Assembly (NCBI GenBank): GCA_001510575.1
Contig: LNGK01000003.1
Location: 2,111,741 to 2,175,740 of the forward strand
Length of the DNA: 64,000 bases
From: Knoxdaviesia capensis
Lineage: Eukaryota; Ascomycota; Sordariomycetes; Microascales; Gondwanamycetaceae
Direction of reading: 5' to 3'
The first letter of the stretch is position 1; every line of letters starts with the position of its first letter. Positions 43,102 to 54,281 of the stretch are shown piece by piece. Both the position numbers and the translations under genes were made by a program. The notes beneath the pieces were generated by a model that was given only the letters and a program-made list of their open reading frames with translations, had not been told where the DNA came from and searched no databases.

Positions 43102-45612
43102 ATGGCTTTGGCACAGCTCCCTCCGCTCTCCTTCGAAAGTGAACCCCTCCCGATTGTGCTTTTCCCTTCCGATAATGATTCGCCCACCCTCCCACCCACA
43201 ACCTTCTCTCCACATTCGTCATCCAGCGCCTTGAGTGTAACCATCGACGAGGCCAGTCCTGCTTCCAGCCATACCCTGACACACGTTGAGACACAGTCGC
43301 CACACCTCTCACGACCTCACACGCCCTTGAACCAATCTGTGGCCGCCGCGCCCGCCGCGGCTACACCCCCTCCTGCCCTGTCTTTGTCTCCGGCCGCCGC
43401 TCGCTCTCCCGCTCGCTCTCCCGCCCCCGTGGCTGTGGCCGCACCTCCGGCTGTCATCAACGTGCCGACTCACCCGATCCCGTCGATGCAGGATGCCTTT
43501 GCCGAGTCCATGTCAGAATCTGACGCTAGCAGCCAATTACAAAAACCAAAGCTAAGGGAGTTCGACGCCAAAGCTCGACGACAAATCCTGGTCTCCCAGA
43601 AGAAGGATGCTCTGCCACCGGCTTCGAAATGGCGCTATCGCCCCGGACAACACGAACATGAACTGTGGAAGCTGATGTCCCAGATATCGTTTGGCATTGG
43701 CTTGCTGCTGGATGGCCGCTCCACCAGTGTTGACGAAATTGTTTCCATTCTACAGCGGCATATTGACGAAATCGACGAGTTTCTCGAGGTGGCACAGGAG
43801 GATTTGCTGGAGGCTTCCGACGACCTGTCCCGCCGCATCGACCATCTGAAGCTGCCCATGCGAAACATGGCCGACTTTCAGCAGCTTCTTGAAGACCGCG
43901 CCTACCGGGCGGAGCTGATCGAGGGCAGCGAGACCATCGAGCACGTTGTTTGCCGGACCGCCATTCTCCTCGAGCAATACGACGAGGATATCTCCCACGG
44001 CTTGGATTCAACACAGGACTTCATCGACTACCTGGAATCCGAGGCCGAGGGCGAGTGGCTCACGGAGAGACCATCCGTTAATGTTATATACGAAGCCATG
44101 ACTGGAAACACGGACGGCTGGCACAAGGCCTTTGCCGAGCTTCAGCTACAGGCTGACGATCTGCGAACGAGTATTGTTAAAATCACCGAAATGGTTGCTG
44201 AGATCCAGAAGATCGCTGGCGAGGTCAGCCGCCGTACCTGGGTAAGTCTACTCCACCTTCCATTGCATCCAAATGAAAGACGCAAAAAAGTGCCTCCCGT
44301 ATATGCAGACAGATTCCCGGGTCTTGCATTATTGGTTTAATATATTTCATCTGGCCCTACCCGGCCTTCCTTTTTTTCGATTCGACTGCTCGCTTTGGGT
44401 GAAGGAACATTCTGAAAATTGGAGATGATAATGCACGGGCTATATACCGTCGGTGTTTCAATCTATTTGCATGCACTTATACTGACGGCCGGATGACGAT
44501 AATATATCGCCATATAATAATAGATTGCTATTGAGCCGTTTACTTTGCCGAATCACCCGTCGCCCCCATCTTCGCAGCAATCCGGCCCGTCCATGGATCG
44601 GCTTTCGCACTCAATCAGTGCCGTTCCCGTCCAGGCCATCCGCCAAGCTTCCATATCGACATTTCCTCGTCGGAGCTTGACTCCTCCCCCCGAGAACCCC
44701 TTCGATGACCCGGCAATGAGTGTGCGGTCAAAGTCTTCTGCTGAACCGCCGTCAAGACTCTTGGATCCTCCCGAAGAGGCTTTGGATGATGATAACACAC
44801 TGTATCTCCTTCAACCACGAACATACACACCGCTACCTCCGGCTCCGCTTCCTTCTCCGATGGTCCAAGATCACCCGCCAGTTCAGTTCCCATCTCAGTT
44901 CCCGGCTCACTTCCCAGTTCAGCTCCCTGTTGCCGCCCCGGTTGTCGAAGAGTCTGCGCCTCCTCTTACGTCTCGGTCGTCGTTACGGCAGCGAGTTTCG
45001 CAACGCAAGAAGGCCCCCGAGTCGATTGCAATTCCTCCGCGAGTCATCACCGATTTCCCGCAGCCGAAAATCACCACCTCCCAGTACACCGCCCCTCGCG
45101 ACTCGGCTTATGTGTCGGACACCGACCAGCGGAACCGATCCAGCTCGTTCAACGGCCCGTCTTCGCCCCACTACGTGCCTCACCCGTCGATGATGGCATC
45201 GCCCCGGACTTCACAACAGCAGGTGTACTACCCGGTCATGGCCAGCCCGCACTCGCCGCTGCAGCAGCGCCCGCACACGTCGCACAACACCCCGCGAGTG
45301 GTGTCGACCGCCACGGCCAGCTCGGCCTACTACCCGCACCACCAGCGTAGCGCGCCGTCCCGCATGGGCGGCGCCAGCATGCTCAGCAACGTGACGACCA
45401 TGTCGCATGATGCTGCTGGCAACGGCAAGAAGCGCGGGCCGGGCGAGAAGCAGCTGAAGAAGAAACGCAGTGCTTTTGGGTGGTTGAAGAAGGCGTTCTC
45501 GCTGGATGACGAGGAGCGCGCGGCGTTCGAGGCGCGCCGACAGATGCAGTCGAAGAACCTGTACTACGACGACCGCAGCGTGAAGTTTCTGGACGGTCGG
45601 CGGTTGCAATGA
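43102..45612 (+). CDS. Large disordered protein of unknown function with helical core
   Basis: Not recognised. Exon 1 (43102-44241) codes for a Pro/Ser/Ala-rich start (about 135 residues) and then a helical, charged core (about 150-380) with REFDAKARRQILVSQKKDAL and ISFGIGLLLDGRSTSVDEI. The last exon ends at 45612 and codes for a Ser/Pro/Gln-rich region closing with a basic, well-ordered end: KKKRSAFGWLKKAFSLDDEE, then FEARRQMQ. The middle is ambiguous. A single intron 44242-44523 or to 44577 gives about 742 residues or slightly fewer. Alternatively a 30-codon exon at 44309-44398 (DSRVLHYWFNIFHLALPG) lies between introns of 67 and 125 bp, giving 772. The three-exon form fits local intron sizes better. 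A helical core between disordered arms suggests a scaffold; that is inference only. Confidence 0.75.
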
Positions 45613-46574
45613 TTCTGCTGCGGTCGGGACATCGCCCAATGTCACCTCGCCTCATAAGTTGAGGTGCATCTCAAATAATCTTCCAATCCTTCTCTACTAT
45701 CAAAGCTGGACGAGATAGTCCAACGCCACCCTTTCTTTTCTACAACCGACACCCCCTTTTTCACTATATATATCTTTTTAGTATCGACGACACCGCAACA
45801 CGAGTTGAATCCTTGTTTTTTCCCACCTCCTAACTTTTTATGTCTCTCCTTGTTTTACGATAACGAAAGTCCCCTCGGCCTTTCTAGTTTGTCTTTTTTT
45901 TCCTTCGGATATTAATCATCATCATTCACTGCTCACGTCTCTTTTTGTGGGCTTCCCGTTCCTGCTCTCTTCATTTCCCGAGATTTTTCCTTCTTCGTCA
46001 CTCTCCTCTACTGCCATTTTCTCAACCCACAAAAAACGGGTTCTGCCTGCGTTTGAACTTTTGTTTGTCGTTTTTATCATGGGAGTTTTTTTTTTTTTTT
46101 TTTTAGCAAGAAGGCCGGCAAATAGCGTTGCGATTTTTCTATCATTCATTTTCTTGGATTTTTCTGTGGTTTTGATATGTTCTTGCTCTCCCTCTTCTCT
46201 CCTTGACTTTTTTTTTTCTCTGTCGTATCTTGAAATCATTTTCTCCTCAATGTACCGCATATCTACATGTACACTTTTCTTTTTTGTTTTCTCGAACAGG
46301 AAAAAAAAAAAACGAATGCTGCTAGATTTATCATCTTGGGTCTACATGGGAAACTAAGTTTCAAAATATGAACGTATGAGTATATAAGGAAGCGACAAGG
46401 AGCGAAAAGATGGAAGGAAGAAGCAGGGTCGTGGCTCGTAGATAACAGGACGATCTCGTGGATATGGGACGTGTATGACGGATCAGCCCGGAAGAGCAAA
46501 CACAGGAAATCTCAACAGGAAAGCGAAAGCCCAACGCGAAAACAGAACCGAAACGCCAGAAGAAGGCACAAAGA

Positions 46575-46612
<38 letters not shown>

Positions 46613-46626
46613 GATATTAACACGAG
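45613..46626. other. Convergent 3' intergenic region
   Basis: T-rich DNA with long T runs (46088-46105) and an (AT)n run at 46580-46605 close to the F-box gene stop. No gene seen. Confidence 0.6.
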
Positions 46627-48644
46627 CTACTCGCCCCTCCCATACCGCTTGACCCGACTAAACACAAACGGCCGGTAATGCTTCATGCCAAACTCGGCCC
46701 AGTCGTCGGTGAGCCGGTTGTAGCAGTAGAAGTGGCGCCAGGCGATCTTGGTGGAGCCGGCGCTGCGGCGGCCGGTGGACGCCAGCGCCAGGTCCATGCG
46801 GTTGAGGTACTTGGGCCCCACGCCCTCGGTCTCGACGTACAGGTTGCCCTCGCCCTCCAGCGGGTCGTCCGTCGGGACCACGTACACGGGGTACGTGTCC
46901 GGGTCGGCGGTCGAGGTCGAGGCCGGGTGCGTGCCGGGGCCCGGGCCGGAGAGGCGCCAGCGGCCGCGGAGGGCGTCGCGCATCACGGAGGCGCCGGGGG
47001 CGCTGCTCGCCGCGGTGGTGGTGGTGGTGGTGGTGGTTGCGGCTGCAGAGGGGCCGGCGGTGGAGGTTTGCGGGGGTGGTGCGGCGGCGAGGCTGTGGGC
47101 GTGGGCGTGGGCGTGGGCGTGCGCGTGCGTGTGTCCACCGCCGGGGCCACCACCCGGCCGGCGCACCATCTCGAGGGTCTCGCGCGTAAGATGGCCAACA
47201 ACATCCGCCGGCTCGGCGGTGGTGGTCAGACACACGACGGTGCCGTCGCGGAAGAAGCGCAGGTAGCGGTAGTACGTGACGATGTGCATGGGGCTGCCCC
47301 ACGTGTTGTGGCCCAGCCCCGCCTGGCCGGAGCGCACGTAGTTGACGGTGCTGATGTAGCAGCCGTTGAAGCGCAGCCGCGGGCGGTGGCGGAACATGGC
47401 GCGCCACGAGCCGTTGTACGCGGGCTGCTGCAGGAGGACGTGCGCCGCCGCGCGGATCGCCGCGGCGTCGGAAGGCAGCCCCGGTGGCATTGGCACGCCG
47501 TCGAGGCCAACCTCCTCGCTGCGGCGGTGGTCGTCGTCGTCGTCGCCGCCGTCGTCGGGCAGGGGCCTCCAGGCGAGGTCGACGCGGAAGCGGTAGTGCA
47601 TGCCGGCGAAGCCGACGTCCTCGGCGAGACACACGTCGCGCCAGACGATCTCCTCGGAGACCACCAGCGCGGCGAGGCGGCGGCACACGAGGGCGAGGCG
47701 GGCGAAGTCGGCCACGTCGAGGGCGGCTACGTGGCGCAGGATGTGCACGAGCAGCTCGTCCGGGAGGGTGGCGATGGGGCACGGCGGCGGCGGTGTGCCG
47801 GCGATTTCGGGCTCGGCGGGCACGATGGACAGTCCGGCGAAGGAGGCGATGAGGTCTGTGAGGGACTTGGGTGGGGTGCTGGATGTGGTTGTGGTGGCGA
47901 CGGTAGTTGTGGTGGTGGTGGTAGTTGTGGTAGTGGGGGGAGCGGGTTGTGCTGGAGGCGGAGCCGGTGTGTGTTCAGGAGCGGGGGCTGGAGCTGGAGC
48001 TGGAGGCTTCCGCGGTTGTGGTTGTGGTTGTAACTGGTGCGCTGTGCTAGATGAAGGCGCTGCCGGCACCGCCGGTCTGGGGGCCGACGGGAAGTGTTTC
48101 TTCCGGTACAGCTGGTCGACCATGTTGTCCATCTGCAGAAATCTGTTAGACCCCAAACCATTCACTTGCTACACGAACATCGATGACATACCCGAAACGC
48201 CTTCCGGTAGAGCTGCAGGCTCTCACTCAGGTTGCCCTGCTCCTCCTTGGCAATGGCCAGCTCAAAGTGGTCCAGCGCCGTCACCGGAGCCGCAGGTACC
48301 ACCGGCACAGATCCGGACGCCACAGCCTCGGCCGCAGCGGCCACAGCCTTGGCGTCGTCGGACGGCCCGGGCGCGGAGACGAGCTGGTCGTCCCCCACCG
48401 CGGGTCCGGCACTCAGCGCACTGCGTGCCGATGTCGGCGATAGCGGGGCGGTGAGCACGGGGGGTTTCCCCGCTGCGACGACAGACGCACGGCGGATAGT
48501 CGGCGACGTGCGGGTCGAGGCAGATGTGCCGGCCGCGCTGCTGGAGTCTGCCGCGGCGGGCTGCTTGGACCGCAGATCCGAGAGCCATTGCTGGCGGAAC
48601 GACTCGAGCTCGGAGTCGAGCTCGCTGTTCCGGGACTGGTTCAT
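46627..48644 (-). CDS. F-box protein, FBXO9/Hrt3/Pof7 type
   Basis: Substrate receptor of an SCF ubiquitin ligase. Exons 48644-48192 and 48132-46627 are joined across a 59-bp intron (GTATGT, TCTAAC, CTGCAG), giving 652 residues. The intron splits a TPR-like segment, ALDHFELAIAKEEQ through LYRKAFR and MDNMVDQLYRKKHF. After a Pro/Thr-rich linker comes the F-box at about 268-310 (LPDELLVHILRHV, FARLALVCRRLAALV). Then comes the family's C-terminal domain with WRAMFRHRPRLRFNGCYIST and YYRYLRFFRDGTVVCLTTT, and a WRHFYCYNRLTDDWAEF ending. A His-Ala run (HAHAHAHAHAH) and a Thr run interrupt the C-terminal domain and are coded by GTG/GCG-type repeats. It faces away from MTM1. Confidence 0.9.
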
Positions 48645-49884
48645 CGGGGGCGTTTTCTTCGGAACCAGTGGCGAGAAGGTGAAAAAGAGTACGGCTAAAG
48701 AGTCAAGAATGACCGAGATTGGGGGGGTTCGGCCACGGGGTTTACGGCGATGGTTGGAGCTGGAGGTCGGGGATTACCGGCGTTTGGCGGGAGTTCTGTG
48801 GAGCGGGCATTTGCGGGAACGGGGCCGTGCAGGATAAGGGGGGCGCTTGCGTGATCGGCAGCAGCAAACAGGTGAAGAACATATGGAGACAGCGATAGAT
48901 GCGGATGGAATTCGAAAGACGAAGGAAGCAGAAGTCAAATATCACGTCAAAGATTATGGAAGCTATGTACAAGCTCAATTTCTAATCCGATAGCTGAATA
49001 CAGCTGCTGGCAGCTGCTGAGGGACTACCTCGCGAGCCAGCAGCGAAATGGCAGGCGGAGGATGACAAACCCAAGGCGGGCGGGAAAGTCAGCTAAGCTT
49101 TGCTTATCAGATCGGGGTTCCAGCTAGAAGTCGGAAGTGTGGATGGGAGTGGCACGGGCTGTTCAGGAACATCGGGAAACCCGCAGATGCAGTGTGTGTG
49201 TGTGTGTGTGTCACTTGCATCTGCATCACTGGGTCCTGGAAATTGTAAATTGCGCTTGTTCACTCATCTGCTTGCTCTCTTCACTTCTCGTCGACCTTGT
49301 CCTTGAGTGAAGCGATCGCCAAAATCGAAGCACAGGCCTGGCAGCCGCTGTCAGGTGACGGCAGCTGGCCTGCCAAAACGCCACCACAGTGGCGTTTTCC
49401 ACGTGTCGGCAAACACCGGGTTATTGTCACCAAAGACCAAATGCCGCGAAAAACCAGAAAAGTTGACTCCGATTAACGGATCATCCCAGGATAATCGAAA
49501 AGACAGAAAAGTTTTATACCCGCCGCCACCCCCGGTTTTTTTCTGGTCTCCAACAAACAAGAACATCATGCTACGGCAAGAGTGACTTCATTATCAATCT
49601 GCTTCTTTTTTTTTTTCTTTCTTTGCTTGCTTGACTCTGGCTGCTTTTTCTGGCGATCTAAAATTCCCCTTTTCAGCGTTTCTCTTTTCTGCCGTTCCTC
49701 GTTTGACCGGATTCAACTTAGCATCTTGCGGCCAGCTGCACTAATTCGCATCAGCTGTCATTGATTTTCCCAGCGTGGGCCGCATATCTCCGATCAGCCC
49801 GGTGTTCAGTAGCTTGCTTGCTCGAGTCTCCCCGTTGATTCCATCTTCTTCCCCTCTCGTCATGGTCCCCGCATCGCTGCGGCA
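48645..49884. promoter_or_regulatory. Divergent promoter region, F-box gene / MTM1
   Basis: 1.2 kb between outward-read genes. It contains a (GT)n run at 49192-49211, a perfect inverted repeat at 49375-49398 and an 8-codon upstream frame whose stop overlaps the MTM1 start. No other gene seen. Confidence 0.6.
49375..49398. repeat. Perfect inverted repeat, 10-bp arms, 4-bp loop
   Basis: AAAACGCCAC and GTGGCGTTTT separated by CACA. It could be a dimeric binding site or form a hairpin. Confidence 0.85.
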
Positions 49885-49888
49885 ATGA
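49862..49888 (+). promoter_or_regulatory. Stop-start overlapping uORF of MTM1
   Basis: An ATG at 49862 opens eight codons that end in TGA at 49886-49888. The TGA overlaps the main ATG at 49885 as ATGA. Such overlap favours coupled termination and re-initiation. The effect is inference; the arrangement is seen. Confidence 0.7.
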
Positions 49889-51451
49889 CCTCGATCTCTC
49901 CGATCTCTCCGACCTCTTCCTCCTACGACTTCTCGGTCGATCCGCGCCACTCCGATATCCAAGACCACGACCGGCTCTTCACCGGCCGGGAAAGCTCCGA
50001 CTCCATGACCTCGCGATTCGACGTGCACGGCCCGGAGCCGGCCGCCGCCGCGGCAATGGCTGGCCCCCCGCCCGATGACGATGATATTACCGCTACCCAG
50101 AAAATGCTCTCCGCCATGTCGGGCAGTCTGTTGACATCGCTGCTCGGTGCGTCGCTGATGCTCTTGCCTTCAATGAAATCATACACCGTGACTAACATAG
50201 ATCTTCTCTTCTGCAGTCACCCCCCTCGATGTTGTCCGCGTACGCCTCCAGTCACAGGGCATGCGCGCGCCCGCCCACGTGGTCGACTTCTCCCGCCTGG
50301 CCATGACCGCCAAAAACTCGCTCAACCCGCTCCCCCCAACCAGTCTCGGCGTCACCGCGTGCTGCCGAGAAGTGTTCTTCATCAACAACAACGCCGAGGC
50401 GTGCCTGATATCGCGGCCGGGCGCCGGCTCGGGCGTGCTGTCGGCCGCGGCCGCCGCCACCCACCTGCCGTCGCCGCCGCTCGACTGCGCCGTCGAGGAG
50501 GTGCAGAAGCACCGCATCAGCTCGACTGTCGACGGCTTCCGCAAAATCGCCCGCAACGAGGGCATCACCACGCTGTGGCGCGGGCTGTCGCCGACGCTCG
50601 TGATGGCCATCCCCGCGAACATCATCTACTTCACCGGCTACGACTGGCTGCGCTACAACCGCCACAGCCCCATCCAGCAGCGCGTGCACGAGAACTACGC
50701 CGCGCTGGTGGCCGGGTCGGTGGCGCGCGTGCTGGCCGCGACGGCTGTCAGCCCCATCGAGCTGTTCCGCACGCGGCTGCAGGCTGCGTCGGGCGCGTCG
50801 ACGTCGGGCCACGTGCTGGAGACCTTCCGCAGCATCCAGCACATGGTGGCGCGCGACGGCTACCACGCGCTGTGGCGCGGGCTCACGCTGACGCTGTGGC
50901 GCGACGTGCCCTTCTCCGGCCTGTACTGGTGGGGGTACGAGACGATCCGCGGCCGGCTGACGGACATGCGCGAGGCGGCGAACGGGCCGAGCCCCGGCCG
51001 CGGCCGCTCCGACGCCCGCGGGAACCGCACCAGCGCGCGGCGCCACTCGCAGCTCCGCGAGAAGTCGGGCGACACGTTCGTCGACTCGTTCACCGCCGGC
51101 GCGCTGTCGGGCGCCGCCGCGTCGATCCTGACCACGCCGTTCGACGTCGGCAAGACACGCACGCAGGTGTTCCGCAACACGGCGCCGGTGACCGCCGACA
51201 CCGCCGGCGTGGTGGCGGCGGCCCGCGCCGCAGCGCGCGCCGGCGTGGTTGCGCCCGAGGAGCGGCCGATGGTGCGGCTGCTGTGGCACATCTTCCAGAC
51301 CGAGGGCGTGGCGGGGCTCTGGAAGGGCTGGATCCCGCGCACGCTCAAGGTGGCGCCGGCGTGTGCGATCATGATCAGCAGCTACGAGATGTGCAAGAAG
51401 GGCTTCCGCGTGGTGGATGATCACTCGCGCGACGGTGAGAAGCGGCTGTGA
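49885..51451 (+). CDS. MTM1: Mitochondrial carrier Mtm1 (SLC25A39/40 type)
   Basis: Inner-membrane carrier. The yeast member is needed for manganese loading of Sod2 and iron balance, and human SLC25A39 imports glutathione. Exons 49885-50146 and 50217-51451 are joined over a 70-bp intron (GTGCGT, GACTAAC, CTGCAG), giving 498 residues. Three carrier signatures are seen: PLDVVR at about residue 90, PIELFR at about 267 and PFDVGK at about 395. Each is followed by an RxQ or related segment. ITATQKMLSAMSGSLLTSLL is the first helix of the family. Between the first and second helix lies a long matrix loop (about 110-190) with FFINNNAEACLISRPG, usual for this subfamily. The first 65 residues are Ser/Pro-rich and variable. 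Confidence 0.92.
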
Positions 51452-52322
51452 TCGGCTTTACTCTCCTGCCTTCAACAAATTCATCCTCCTTAACATCGAT
51501 TTGCCCTCCCCCCTCTTTCTCTCCTTTTCGTAAAGGCGGCTTATGTCGCTCTTCAGGACCGAATAATCATCCTCTTAATACCTGTCTTACCATACTCCTC
51601 CTCTGCTCTAACCCTGGCCGTTACTGGCCGCAGAAGCTCAGCATTGCCGCTTCATCCTGTACAATTTTGCGCTGCATCACTCCTATTTTCATCCTCTTCA
51701 TAGTTCCGTTCTTTAACGAATCTGCATGTTTGGGCATCTGGGAATCCTCATCCTGTACCTTGCAGTGAATCAAGGTTTTTCGCCCCTCGCCTGGGTTTTG
51801 TTCTTAGGGTTGGATCGTGGGTTGTCGTCGACCGTGGTGACAAGCGACATCGGCATCCAACCAAGAAGGCGAAACTTCGTGATCTCAATCACCTTGTTGC
51901 CTCACTTTGTAATCTTTTTTCCCGCTTTTCCAATGTACTACTATCTTAAGCCTGTGTATCACCTTTTTCAATTTTTTCTCTTCAAACGTCCGTAGCAATT
52001 TTTCTTCGGTGATAATTTGACTGCTATCTATTGAAAACCTTATAAAACCCCGACATTTGGAAAGAGGGGCAGCGGTAACCTACTAGGCGAGAACCTTCTT
52101 GGCGAGGAAGGACCTCCGTATTGAGGAAGGAGCTCCGTACCACGTAACCTTTCTCCCGCCCGACTCGCTCCTTCCAACTCCGTCACCCCACCGATCGCTG
52201 CTTCCCAGACTTCGCGCCTTCCCTGGAGGCATGTCATGTGTGTGTGTGTGTGTCTATCTGTGTGTGTGGGTATACTTCATATGTCGTGATGATGTGTGTG
52301 TATTTCGAACCCCAAGAGACTA
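51452..52322. other. Intergenic region left of the transposon
   Basis: 3' UTR-like DNA of MTM1, then a 19-bp tandem repeat (GAGGAAGGACCTCCGTATT and a close copy, 52104-52141) and a (GT)n tract at about 52229-52269. The last two bases, TA at 52321-52322, are the left target-site duplication of the element. No gene seen. Confidence 0.6.
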
Positions 52323-52409
52323 CCCGTGCCACGCACCCACTAAAGTGGGTGCTCTACACCAAAATAAACCAATCACTAAAATAAACTACTTTTCTTATTT
52401 TTAACTATA
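52323..52409 (+). repeat. Left terminal inverted repeat
   Basis: Contains an internal hairpin, GCACCCACTAAAGTGGGTGC, at 52333-52352. Confidence 0.9.
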
Positions 52410-52469
52410 AAACTTCTTCCTCTTCCTACCCCTCTATTCTATACTTTTTTTTCCTACTTTTTATATTAT

Positions 52470-54150
52470 TTAATTCCTTATTTAAATAACTTCCTAACGA
52501 GCTATTATATAAGAAGCTATCTAGTATAAGCTAGATAACCTAGACGAATCTCTTCGTTCCGTTACTAAGCGCTTCGACTTCCTATACCCTACTTTTATAC
52601 GCTATTATAATAAATATATTATTAATAAGCTAGAGTAGAAGCGAGTAGCTTTAAATATAAAGCTTACTATTACTAAGGAGGCTACTATTTATAGATATAT
52701 TAACTAGCTAGAGTAAGTTAATCTAGCTATCCGTTAAAGCTTTATAGCCGAGGCCGTAAATAATATACTCGCTACTCGCCTCTATCTATACGAGTTTTAG
52801 CCTATTAGAGAGAACTAGGTTACTCGCTTTATTAAGAGATATAGATATCTAGTTATTTAGTAAGCTATCCTAGATACTAACTAGTAAGTTAGCGAAGACC
52901 TTCCTCGTATTAAAGAGTACTTCCGTCGCCTATAAGATATTATCTAGATTTATAGAATCGCGTTATCGGATATATAGAATATAGACGAGACCGGTTTTTA
53001 GATCGGAGTTAGTAAAAGCTAGCTTATTATTACTAAGAGAAAGTAAGCTTAATATCTAGCTATACTAACTAATAGAGAGTTAGCTACTACTATCGAGGCG
53101 ATATTAGTAAGTAGCCGCTATATCCTAGTATTCCTAATCCTCTCTAGTAAATAGTATATAACTCGCTAGTATAAGCTTACCTCGCTAGATAAAAATATAG
53201 CTATATTAATATCTAAGTCTAGCTATACGAATAACGAGCTTAGCTTCCGGTAGATCTAGTATTTCTAAAAGTATACTAAGAAGTATACGACTAAGACGAA
53301 GCGGCTACTAATTCTTAATAGATATAGAAGCTACTATACTCGTTAATTTATCGAATATTATTATAACTATAATATTATTCTATTTAGCTTACTTCCCTAT
53401 CTTATATATCTTCTATAGCTACTTAATATAATAGTCTTCTAGCCGTTAAAGTATTACTACGCGAAGGCTCTAGATATCTTAGCCCGTAATAGTATCGCTA
53501 ATATTAATAAGCTTAACTTCCTAGGACTTATCGAGGGAGTAAGGAAGGAGGCTATAAAGTCAACTACTATTATCTCCGCCTTTAAGAAGACTAGTATCGT
53601 GCCGTTCTAGCTATCTATCGTCCTTAAAAAGCTTTAAAAACGGCTTCTATAAAAACTACTTATACCGAGCTATTATACTATAATATACCCCCTCTCCTCT
53701 TCCCTATTTAATACGCTATAGATATATTAGTAGCTAGATAAAGCTATAACTTATATTAGTAACCTACTATATAATAACGATATCCTAGATAAGCTACTAA
53801 GCTTTATTAGACGGTTTATTAAGGGCTCTTTAACTAATTTAGCCGAATTAGTTTAAACGAAATAAGATCTTAATAAAGCGAGGCGTTCTAAGTAAATACG
53901 TCGCTTAGCTCGTTCTAGAGCTAATACTCGGCTATAGTTAGGTAGTACGCTTACTATCGAAGACGTACGGGAGCTTATTATATAGCGGAAGGAGGATAAG
54001 GAGGTATAGGTAATATAGGTAGTTAAGGTAGCTAAGGAACGACTACGTAGACGTCTTAAGCGTATTATTACTAAAGCGGCACTTAGAGCGCGGAAATAGC
54101 GTACTATAAGTAAACTCGATCTACTACTTATCTACGAGATAAGAAAGAAA
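52470..54150 (+). pseudogene. Dead DDE transposase of the Fot1/pogo element
   Basis: Approximate ends. One reading frame can be followed through many TAG/TAA codons, without net frameshift, from a helix-turn-helix part (52801: PIREN-stop-VTRFIKRY, like the CENP-B/Tc5 domain) to the first catalytic block NIDETGF (52978), the second block (53311: ILN then RYRSY, where the family has an Asp), the third block (53425: LLN then IIVF, again Asn for Asp) and the C-terminal IEGVRKEA / SAFKKTSIVPF part (about 53520-53610). Blocks two and three are 35 codons apart, the DD35D spacing. A Lys/Arg-rich end follows. Broken by many stops; no product is expected. Confidence 0.88.
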
Positions 54151-54194
54151 CTAAGATAGTTAAAAAGATAGGTAGTTATAGTTAAATAAAAAGC

Positions 54195-54281
54195 TATAGT
54201 CAAAAATAAGAAAAGTAGTTTATTTTAGTAATTGGTTCATTTTAGTGTAGAGCACCCACTTTAGTGGGTGCGTGGCACGGG
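54195..54281 (-). repeat. Right terminal inverted repeat
   Basis: Mirror of the left repeat with four transitions. The internal hairpin lies at 54252-54271. Confidence 0.9.

Larger units (their letters stand above)
52323..54281 (+). mobile_element. RIP-mutated Fot1/pogo-type DNA transposon, complete ends
   Basis: 1,959 bp between TA dinucleotides (52321-52322 and 54282-54283). Terminal inverted repeats of about 87 bp start CCCGTGCCACGC on both ends. The interior is very AT-rich, dominated by TpA, with no frame over 60 codons, unlike every neighbour. Four TIR mismatches are all transitions. This pattern fits RIP acting on a repeated element. Size, TA duplication and transposase remnants place it in the Fot1/pogo group of the Tc1-mariner superfamily. 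Confidence 0.93.

Noticed and set aside
46678..48033. 451-codon open frame on the plus strand
   Set aside because: It lies antisense to the F-box gene and is an effect of high GC in third positions. Its product is Gly/Ala/Val-rich with no family features.
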